The translations under genes were made by a program, and so were the position numbers. From Neurospora tetrasperma FGSC 2508 (Eukaryota; Ascomycota; Sordariomycetes; Sordariales; Sordariaceae), in contig NW_009799100.1 of the NCBI RefSeq assembly GCF_000213175.1, forward strand, positions 1,357,887 through 1,421,886: DNA of 64,000 bases. Direction: 5' to 3'. Below are positions 55,960 through 64,000 of the stretch, in pieces; position 1 is the first letter of the stretch, and the number at the start of each line of letters is the position of its first letter. The notes beneath the pieces are model-generated. The model had not been told where the DNA came from, ran no database searches, and was given only the letters and a program-made list of their open reading frames with translations.

Positions 55960-57837
55960 TTAAGCAGTCAACTCCAGCACTCCCCACCTCCACCCATTCA
56001 ACCCCCTAAAATCATCCTCGCCCAACTCCCGTCCCCTTTCCACCTTGGCCGTCAACCTCTTCAGGCGTCTGCTCACCGTCCTTGCCGCCCTCAGCGACAC
56101 CTCGTTCGTGAAGACGTACAACACGGCAAAGACGAGGAAACTCAAACTGGCCAGTCCGGGACGCCGAGCTTGCGAAAGGATCCGGTTGATCAACGACTTG
56201 GATTTGCGGAAGGCGTATTCGGTTCTGTTGTGGGAGCGCTCGCCGCGATGCTCGCGGGCGTGCGCGCCTCTGTCGACGGAGGAGGGGCGGAAGAAGGATT
56301 TTACCAAGGGGATGAAGATTGCGCTGTTTGACTCCTTGTTAGTCTTTGGTCGGGAAAATGAAGGGGAAAATCGAGCGCAGCGAGGAAAAGAAAAAAAAAG
56401 GGCCGAGCGCAGCGGCTCACAACTACAGGACGAATAAAAGGGAAGGGAGGGAAAAACTCACAAAGCCCCACTCCACAAATATCTCCTCCACCTCGCCTTC
56501 TCTCCCCTCCTCACGATCTCCGCCACCCTTCCGCGCAACTCAATCAACTCATCGATTGCCGTGCTGGCCTGATGTCTCAGCTTCTCCTCAACCTGTGCCG
56601 CCTCCTTGCCGCTGTTTCCCGCCGCAATCTTGTAACTGATTTGTCGCCGCTTGCGCTGCAAAGCCATGTACTCCCTCAACGAACACTCGGTTGCTTGCCG
56701 GTAGTCGCCCAGCTCCATTTGCGGTGGGTATCGCTCCGTGTCGCCGTACAGTAGACCCTCTTCGAGTTCGGAGAGCTTTGCGGTGTTTTTGCTGGGCTTG
56801 GTGAGGCCGAGAGAGGGATGGATGTGGCCGTGGCTGTGGTTGTGACCAAGAGCAGGAGGAGTGGGGTGAGCGGCGGGGCCGGGCATCATTTCAATGATGG
56901 AGCCGTGGCGGCCCGGGCCGATGGAGGGACGGGTCGTCGGATTGGTTGCCCCTGGGTTGGGGTTGGGGTGGACCTTGCCATTCGGTTTGCTGGTGGGAAC
57001 TCCATAGTCGCTGTTTCCAGTGCTGCTGCTGTTGCGGGGAGGGGGCGGGCGGATCGGTTTGGTGTATCCTGGGCTTGGAGGACGTTCGGAGCCGTAGCGG
57101 GTGTAATCAGAGCTGGGCCGAGGTCGCCCATCACGATCAAACCGGTCGCGGTCATCTTTCTTGGAAGGAAGCGAGGCCGCAGGGCCGGGCATGGTTTCGA
57201 CTACATCGGGACGGCGGTTGCTACCACCGCCAATGGCGTTCAGAGAACCGTTATGGTCGCCGTTCATGCCGCCGTTGATGGGAGCAGGGCCGGGAGGTGG
57301 ACGACGGACGAAAGAAGGCGAGCGTGGGTCGAGAGGGTCCAGGGGAGGAGTCTGAGTCTTGAGACGGCCACCGGTGGGAAAGCCGCCGGGCCCATTGGAG
57401 CCTGCTGGTGGGTAGTTGCCATGGGAAGGGTTCCGTGAGCCGGGAGGGGAGTGACCGGGGGCATAGGATGGCTTGGATGTGGGAGACACTGGAGCTGGCG
57501 GAATGGCGCCTGGTGCTGGGGACGAGGCTCTGCGTTGTGGTTGGGGTTCACGATCACGATCACGGTCGCCGGGGCGGTAGGCTGGGTCGGATGGCCGTCT
57601 CTTGGGATCCGAGGTGCCATTGGGAGCGGGGCGGTACGGTAGATCCTTAAGGCTGGATGGAGGAAGCTTGAGAGTGGTTTCAGAGCCATTGGGCTTCTGA
57701 ATGGTTACCGTCTCGTTGTCTGGCCGGTATGGCAAGCTGGCATCAGACTGACGCGGGTTATACAGTTGGTCGCGATCACCGGGCCGCCTGGTTGGCGGAG
57801 ACATGGTCCGGTTCGCTGGGGGCGGTGGGGGTGGCAT
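55960..57837 (-). CDS. Pro-rich protein with C-terminal membrane segment
   Basis: There are two exons (57837-56462, 56323-55960) and 579 residues. The 138-bp intron has GTGAGT, an ACTAAC branch and an AAACAG acceptor. The first 340 residues are Pro/Gly/Ser/Asp-rich disorder, with YRP and PGD/RDRD patterns (for example LPYRPDNE, AYRPGDRDRDRE). A helical, charged region follows (ATECSLREYMALQRKRRQIS, then a coil-like TAIDELIELRGRVAEIVRR). The intron joins YLWSGAF to AIFIPLVKSFF, forming a short hydrophobic stretch. A clearer membrane segment is LASLSFLVFAVLYVF, followed by a basic tail. I recognise no family; a membrane-anchored adaptor with a long disordered arm is the best description. Confidence 0.7.
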
Positions 57838-59007
57838 ATTTGGGTCGGTTATGTCGTCAACTGAGACTCAAGCGAACTGTTGCTTGTTCTTTTTCAAAAT
57901 GGAATTGTGAGCTAGTGAGTGGATGAGATGGAAGAAGAAAACAAGCGGTGTCCAGATGAAAATCGCGAGATATTTTATTTAATGTTGAGAAGCTGAACAA
58001 GCGCCCAAGAGGACCTTGGGACGGGGGGAACAGGACATGGATGAAGGGACATGGTGACCCAGACTTTGAAATCAGTGGATGCTCTTCGCGTTACAGTGAC
58101 ACTGGCCGGCCGCCCACGGGTGAATTCCAGAGGCTGGGAGACGCTGGAAGGGATTCGGACGATGTGACTGGTCCGTTGAGTTAGCATCTAGAAGCCTAAC
58201 CCGAATTGGGTTTCAGCTGCGCCAGGCACCACAGGGAGCTTTGACCACCTGGGTGGATCAGCTCTTCGTTTGAAGCTCCGCCTGCCCCACAGCTTGATCT
58301 GCCGGTGGTCTGAGCTCCTACTGTTTGGTGGAGCAGGGGATCCTCTTTTGACGACGTCGAGGTCCCGTGCTCGTCAGGTCCTCCCTCATCCACGCTTCAA
58401 CTCCATCACTTCACTAGACATCGTGATTCACAATATTGTCGCCAAGGCTCTGGCGTCGAGCTCAACCATCTTGACTTACACCACCGATGCTGTGTCTCTT
58501 GGTTACCCAATGACAATGAGATCGTCACCACATGTTTCCGGCACTGCGGTTGTGCCACCGGCACGCGTTTGAGCATCACACCCTCAGTGACACTCGCCAG
58601 TCATCCATCAGTCGCACAGTTCATGGATTGTCAACAGGGCTACTGGATCAAGGCTCAGATCACGGGTTTATGATCGATATGAAGAATATGAACTTCAAGG
58701 GAAAACCAGTAATCTGATAACTGCCTAACCACCTCAGTCATCTTCTAGGTATATTTTGGTGACCGAACGCCCATAGTCCTGCGCTGGATCATATTCCTTC
58801 TGCCTGCAACAACAATGCTACCTAGCCCGACAACAGAAAAAAGGAACGCGATTGAAACCAAACTCCCCTCACGGTGCCATCGACTCACCGACTCTCGACG
58901 AGTCTCCCCTAAACTCCGGGAACATCCATCCAGTCACCCAACTATCGATTTCCATGCTCCGATAACCTGGTAACTTGAATTGCCTCGGAAGACCTCTTTC
59001 TTGGCCT
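57838..59007. other. intergenic
   Basis: The left part is the promoter of the proline-rich gene; the right part is the 3' flank of the RNA-ligase gene. Nothing else was recognised. Confidence 0.45.
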
Positions 59008-61587
59008 CTAACGACGAGAACGGCGACGTTTTTCTCTGCGACGTGCCATCTCCTCAGCCGACGGATACAACGAGGGCGGGCTTCTGGGCACATAGTCCTC
59101 CCGTCTGATGCACACCAGCTGGCCTCCCCGCTTGATGACCTTGTAATCATCCCAGTTGACGCCGGCCAACACGTTCTGCTCGTCGGTATGTTCGGAGGCG
59201 GGGGGAGTAGGGTTGCCCATAAGATCTTGCTGCACCGGTCCTGTCACGAGCTCCGGAACGATCACCGGCTCCATTGCCGGGTTGGTTTCGTGGGGAGTAG
59301 TCGGAGCATCGAGAGTAGTGGGAGTGTCCGGGCTGGTAGGACTCTTGGGAGTGTCGGGAACGGTTGGAGCGACACTCTCGTCGGGTGTGACAAACTTCAG
59401 CTCATCCCGTACAACCTCGGCCAAGTCTTTCATGGACGCTTGGATGTTCTCTTTGTTGATCGCCATTTCGGTCAAGATGATGCGACCGATCTCTTCGATA
59501 GCTTCTCTGTGGCTCATCGGTTGCCCGAGCCAAGTAACAGCGGCATCCAAAAAATCTTGCACGTTGTCGAACTCCTTTGGAGGAAGGGTGTCTGAGAGAT
59601 TACCAGCTTTCTTCTCGGCAGACTTCTCTCCAACGTCTTGGATAGATACGCACTCGGAAGTTTCTTTGCCAGTGTCCTCGGCTTTGTCGGCAACCAGAGC
59701 TTCCTCCCCTGTTCCTTCGCCAACGTCCTCGGGTTCATTGGTAACCAGAGCTTCCTCCGCCATTCCTTCACTCGTGTTCTCGGGTTCATTGGTAATCAAA
59801 GCTTTCTCTGCCATTCCTTCGCCAGTGTCCTCGGGTTTCATGTGATCGGTAACCAAAGCCTCCTCGGCCTTCATCTTCGCATCGTCAGGCGCAGCATTGT
59901 CCAACCAATTCTCGATCATCATCATCTTTTCCTCCTGAATCTCGGCTTCGCGCAACTCAACCTCTGTATGGTTGGGTCTGTCCTTGCCGCGGCTGTCATA
60001 ATCGTTGGCTTGCTGCTGCCCAAAACCCTTTGTCTCGGCCTTCACTTCCCTGACTTGACCCGAGCTGGTAGCGTGGATATCAGTTGTCTTGACGTTGTTT
60101 CCGCTCGAGGCATCATTCTTCTTGCCGGTCGAAATGTTATTCTTCTCTCCTCCAGTCTTCGACTTGTTCGCCTTCAGAGCATCCTTCTCATCACCCTGTT
60201 CAACGATCCACTGCGGTGACAAGACCTTGAACCAGCGACCATCAACGCAGCTCTTGAACACGAGGCCCTCACCCCCCCTCACCTCCGCCAAGGAGATCAG
60301 GTCCTCGTGACTCTCGGCAATGTCATGGAGTTTGTGGTATCCCATCACCTTGACGTGCTTGAGGTTGTGAGCATCGGAGAAATTCTTGACAACGCGGGGG
60401 TCCCAGCGTTTCAGGTTCTGGATGTCCCAGATCGAAAAGACGTGAAACTCCGGATCGGAGTTCTCCGGCAGGTTGTGATGGTTGCCATTGATTCTAGGGC
60501 CAACGAGTTCGCCCTGGATGGCGATGGTGCCATTTTTCTTCTTCTGGTGTAGGCCCTCGAGAATGGCTGGCAAGTTGTTTGCCAGTGCTGCCTTCCAGTA
60601 CGGGCAGTCCTTGGAGTAGGGCAAGTCGATGGTCTTGCTGCAGACACCAAAGCGACCCGAGCTGAGAACAGTCTGGGCCTCTGATCCAGGATGAGGTCGA
60701 TGAAGGCTGCCAAAGTACTTGGACGTCTTGGGAATGAAGTAGACGCTCATGCTGCTGCCGTCGAGCTTGATGGTTTCCTGGTAGATGATATGCTTGTACT
60801 TTTCCTTGGTGAAAAGGTTGAGGCAGTTTTGGACACGTTCAGTGTCGGTTCTTTGGATGAAAGACGGAATCTTGACGAGAACAGTCCCATTTCCGTTGGG
60901 ACCGGCGGTGCCATGAGGCTCCCACTTCGTGACGCCCAGCATGTCCGAGTAGTCGACTAATTGTTGAGAAGTCTGCTCTCTCTCAAACATCGCCAGCCTA
61001 CCCTTCCGGATCACATCAGCGTTGATCTCCGGGAAGTCCTCCAGCTTGAGGACAAGTCCCTGCGAAACCCACTGCGACCTCGGATCCTTCGGTGAACCAA
61101 GACACTTTGTGGCAACGCGGAAATACTCCTTGCCTTTGATCCAAGTGCGGTTCCCGGCCTGCGAGAACTGCCAGTAGTGCTCATCCACGGCAGGCAGGAG
61201 AGCATCGGGCTCGATGAAAATGGCAAGCTGACCCTGGCGGACGGAGTGGCGTGCGGCGGCAACGGTCCAGCCGTCGATAACCACTTTGTCGTGAATTTTG
61301 TGGCTTTCCATGTCGACCTTCTGCACCCGCCGGACGGTCACCAGCTTCCGCTGGTGGGTCGGGGTGGGCGGAGAGCAAGGAGGGGTGATGACCGAAGCAG
61401 GGTGGACGGGGCGCTTGTCTGCCGGAGTGGCAGGGCGGTGAGAGTTGTGAGTCGTGGAGTTGGTAGTCACCATGTTGTCGATGGGCCTGGAAGTGTCCAG
61501 AGGCATGGGCATGGGCTGAATCTCTGGGGCAAGCCACGCGAGATTGGCAGCAGCGCGAGAAGAGGAAAATAGAGATGGGGCAGCCAT
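59008..61587 (-). CDS. Rnl5/DraRnl-type RNA ligase with disordered repeat tail
   Basis: This is an intronless gene of 859 residues. I start at the ATG at 61587 (MAAPSLFSSSRAA); the frame is open for about 49 codons upstream without an ATG. It belongs to the nucleotidyltransferase ligases. Motif I is ETIKLDGSSMSVYF with Lys274 as the predicted AMP-accepting residue. QGELVG lies near 358, motif III FHVFSIWD near 381, motif IV GEGLVFKS near 440, and motif V RWFKVLSP near 451. The N-terminal part (KLVTVRRVQKVDMESHKIHD, then GQLAIFIEPDALLP) is the OB-like module that precedes the ligase core in the Deinococcus DraRnl family. It would seal nicked RNA. The C-terminal 400 residues are acidic and disordered, with four 17-residue repeats, ending in a basic RRREKRRRSRR. 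Confidence 0.85.
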   Translation of the reverse strand: MAAPSLFSSSRAAANLAWLAPEIQPMPMPLDTSRPIDNMVTTNSTTHNSHRPATPADKRPVHPASVITPPCSPPTPTHQRKLVTVRRVQKVDMESHKIHDKVVIDGWTVAAARHSVRQGQLAIFIEPDALLPAVDEHYWQFSQAGNRTWIKGKEYFRVATKCLGSPKDPRSQWVSQGLVLKLEDFPEINADVIRKGRLAMFEREQTSQQLVDYSDMLGVTKWEPHGTAGPNGNGTVLVKIPSFIQRTDTERVQNCLNLFTKEKYKHIIYQETIKLDGSSMSVYFIPKTSKYFGSLHRPHPGSEAQTVLSSGRFGVCSKTIDLPYSKDCPYWKAALANNLPAILEGLHQKKKNGTIAIQGELVGPRINGNHHNLPENSDPEFHVFSIWDIQNLKRWDPRVVKNFSDAHNLKHVKVMGYHKLHDIAESHEDLISLAEVRGGEGLVFKSCVDGRWFKVLSPQWIVEQGDEKDALKANKSKTGGEKNNISTGKKNDASSGNNVKTTDIHATSSGQVREVKAETKGFGQQQANDYDSRGKDRPNHTEVELREAEIQEEKMMMIENWLDNAAPDDAKMKAEEALVTDHMKPEDTGEGMAEKALITNEPENTSEGMAEEALVTNEPEDVGEGTGEEALVADKAEDTGKETSECVSIQDVGEKSAEKKAGNLSDTLPPKEFDNVQDFLDAAVTWLGQPMSHREAIEEIGRIILTEMAINKENIQASMKDLAEVVRDELKFVTPDESVAPTVPDTPKSPTSPDTPTTLDAPTTPHETNPAMEPVIVPELVTGPVQQDLMGNPTPPASEHTDEQNVLAGVNWDDYKVIKRGGQLVCIRREDYVPRSPPSLYPSAEEMARRREKRRRSRR
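59660..59866 (-). repeat. 51-bp in-frame tandem repeat, about four copies
   Basis: Four units of 17 residues with the pattern AEEALVTNEPEDTGEGM occur in the acidic tail of the RNA ligase. The copies start about 51 bp apart and differ at several positions, so the duplication is not very recent. Confidence 0.85.
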
Positions 61588-64000
61588 CTTGACTAGGGCG
61601 GAGGTACTGTCGACTGATCTTTTACTAGTAAGTAATAGCCGTCGTGAAAAGTTTTTCGTGGTGTGGTTTGATAACCGGCAATGCTGGAGGTGATGATGGC
61701 AAGTGGTACTGTGTTCTAATTCCGCAGTCAGCAATGGTCAGAAGGGAACGTGTGTGAAAGATGATGTTGTCGATAAACGATGATGTCGGTAGGTGGCTTT
61801 CAAACAGAGGATGAGCTGAGGGCAGGAGTTCTACCTACTGCGTTCGAGCTGACGTAGTAGTGGTTCTTGACGATATCTAGGTAGGTGGTGGTAATGTCAG
61901 TCACGAGGCCAGATTTGCTTGACTGCCTGCTCCGTTGAAGGAAGAAGAGGAGGGAAGGGTGCCTTTTAAGTATCCGAAGGAGGAGAGGCTCTCCGTCTAC
62001 GCCCCATTGGAGGCTGGCCGGCTGGAGAGGACGAGTGAAGGGACTGAAAGCTAGAACGGGACGTATCACTGGCCTCTGGAATTCCGATCACTGCCCTCCA
62101 GGTGATTGGGTAGTGGTAGGTGATACTTTGATGGGTGATGTTGATAAATTGTTGGACTGCCCTACTGCGTAGAAGGGAAGGAAGAAGGAAAAGGAAGGGT
62201 AACAGTAACGCAGGCTGCCTTAAGTATTCGAGGAAGAGGAGGCTCTCCGCCGGTGAGGATCAGTGGCTAACCAGGGCAAGGGCGGGACCGTTTGCGTTGT
62301 GGTGAGAACCAACACAGAGTAGGGAGAGCAAGTTTGGGACCTTGATATCGGGGGGTAACTGGCTGGGTTAGGTGATTTGCCGATTGGATCAGCTTTTGAT
62401 GGCGTTGGGATGAAATGGGACGGTTCCAATGCAAACGACGTTCGTGAACCCTTCAATTGGGATTACTGGTGAGTGACGAGGGCTCTCCCAGATGAGATGC
62501 CAATAACTCCTCACTTGCCAATGGCTGGGGTTTGAGATGAAAGCGACGTCAACTTTAACGGCCGTGGAAAGTGATCAAGGAGTCCGCTTCCATTGGAATT
62601 ACTGATGGGTGATGTAGGCCCCTCTCAGTGGGTTGTACCAGGCCACTGGCTGGTGGTGGAGATGAGAATGAGGTCAACTTTGACAGTGTCATCTCAATCG
62701 ACTGCCCACACCATCTGGAACGATTGTCTCCAAGTTGGAAGGGGCAAAGCAGACTACGCAACATGTCCGCTGTGATTTATGTGAAGTCGAAACACTCCCA
62801 TGATTTACGAAACATCCGCACGGATAGGGTCATGCAACGCCACTGGGCGCTCATCGCAACGAAGGGTTGACTGTTACAGGCGGTGTCTTCGAATAATTTC
62901 AAATGAGGCAGCTAGGACAGTAATGATGGCAGGGCATAATCCTTTCTACATTCAAATGAACTACAGAGATGTCTCTTGTGGGTTTTCATGGAGGTGCTTG
63001 GTGATAAGGAGGTACATGAGAACGATAGCAGTTACAAGGATAGCAGGAATGGCAGGTTATGAATTACCCGTTCTTCGTGGCGGGTAATATGAGCTGCTCT
63101 GTCATTACTTCTAGCTGGCCACTGGGCTGGAGCTTGAGATGAAGACGACGGCTGGGGTCTTATATGTGACCAGCGTTGTAACAGAGGGCCCAACAAAACC
63201 AAACCATGTGAACGCTGGATAAGGTGTATGACTGAAGGTGCAAGGTGGAATCTGATGACTGCAGATGCAAAAGATGTGAAGGGCGTGTTCAGGATCAGAC
63301 AGTTGAAGTTACCTCTATAAGAATGCAGGTGCAGAGGAAAGTTCAAGAGAAGCGGCAACAGTGGATGTCCCAGTGACAATTTTTCAGGGGGAATCTGGAT
63401 GGGAGTAGTGAACTAAACTGAGAAATGAGGCTCTTACCTGAGTGATCGAAGGTTGCTGATAGCGAAGGAGAAAAAAAGAAGGGAAAAGAATTTCACTCCG
63501 GGACAGAAACACTCCCTTTTAACTTGCCAGAAGAAAAGACCTCAGACCACAGCAAGAAGCTATTCAAGACAAAAGAACAATAGAAGTAAAGAAGATACTC
63601 GGTATTCCTATTGTGCATTTTACTTTTCAACAACTGACGTTGCTTGACAGCTGTGATTGGTCCCGGCATGTTGGTAAGAGAGTGAGCAGCAGGCACTGAA
63701 ACACTCTACTCGGTGTCATCTGTTTTACACCGAATAAGAACAATAGGCAGATGGTTACGGAAAGCCGTGTGATCTCACACTAGAAGGATCGCAATTCATT
63801 TGTTCGAGCGGTCGTTGTTTTGCTGCTCATGCGTGACCACTCGAGGGCCTGGCTATCGACTTGTGGTGTACTTTGAGGACTCGGTGAACTCGATATGGGA
63901 AATGGGAGAAGCCCAAGTCTGACGAGTACATTCTTACAGAGAACTGTCCTCGAGTACCAATCTGACTAAACGACCTGACTAATTAATGCTCGTCTGCCTA
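61588..64000. other. gene-free right end with decayed duplications
   Basis: The left part is the RNA-ligase promoter. No gene was recognised up to the window edge. Several stretches between about 61.9 and 63.15 kb resemble each other (separate entry). Confidence 0.45.
61900..63150. repeat. diverged duplications
   Basis: Two families of related segments are visible. One (about 61915-61997 and 62150-62243) shares GACTGCC, AAGGAAGAAG, TTAAGTAT-C-GA and GAGGCTCTCCG. The other (about 62458-62562, 62593-62690 and more weakly 63060-63155) shares ATTGG-ATTACTG-TG-GTGA, TGGCTGG, TGAGATGA and GTCAACTTT. Copies are well diverged, and the origin is unknown. Confidence 0.6.

Noticed and set aside
57264-57689. 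Frames antisense to or shifted from the Pro-rich gene
   Set aside because: They arise from GC-rich repeats in the true coding strand.
59156-60219. Plus-strand frames of 193-229 codons
   Set aside because: Antisense of the RNA ligase and its 51-bp repeats.

Overview
The window looks like nuclear DNA of a filamentous ascomycete, most likely Sordariales and close to Neurospora or Sordaria. The evidence is short introns (about 50-220 bp) with GT..AG ends and CTRAC-type branch sites, pyrimidine- and CA-rich leaders, intron-bearing tRNA genes, and two dispersed 5S rRNA genes, one with a TATA at -29. The content is eukaryotic throughout: no operons, no CRISPR, and no capsid- or envelope-bearing element was recognised. 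There is one 828-bp run of N (25129-25956).

Layout. 0-8 kb: a 5'-truncated alpha/beta-hydrolase, a Ser/His-rich protein, an HRI1-family protein, a class I methyltransferase and a small membrane protein. 8.7-18 kb: a long Pro/Ser-rich protein, an AYR1-like reductase, a secreted DUF8021-like protein, the GAR1 snoRNP subunit and a second small membrane protein. 18-29 kb: a 5S rRNA gene, an AA9 polysaccharide monooxygenase with a 9-nt microexon, a HET-domain protein, a second 5S gene cut by the gap, then a RING-finger membrane protein beside a truncated copy of itself. 32-37 kb: a LYC1-like acetyltransferase and an OPT transporter facing each other. 37-42 kb: mostly gene-free, with a 622-bp MITE-like element, long homopolymers and an intron-bearing tRNA-Ala(CGC). 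42-49 kb: an SNF5/SFH1 chromatin-remodelling subunit, a small unknown gene, tRNA-Glu(CTC) and an exonuclease III-type AP endonuclease. 51-62 kb: a fungal-N-terminal-domain protein with a repeated tail, a larger paralogue of the small 46-kb gene, a proline-rich membrane protein and an Rnl5-type RNA ligase. The right end is a gene-free stretch with decayed duplications.

How the genes work together. The housekeeping genes (GAR1, SNF5/SFH1, AYR1, LYC1, HRI1, AP endonuclease, tRNAs, 5S) are unrelated functionally, as is usual in fungal chromosomes. The less ordinary content is accessory: the HET-domain gene, the fungal-N-terminal-domain gene with tandem repeats, two small proteins sharing an LSTxxNxVGLLTFTL membrane segment, the WQD paralogue pair at 46 and 55 kb, and the RNA ligase with a 17-residue repeat. 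The 5S pair shows compensatory change in one helix. Exon boundaries were worked out by hand from splice signals and frame; each assembled coding sequence given here has a length divisible by three except the 5'-truncated first gene.
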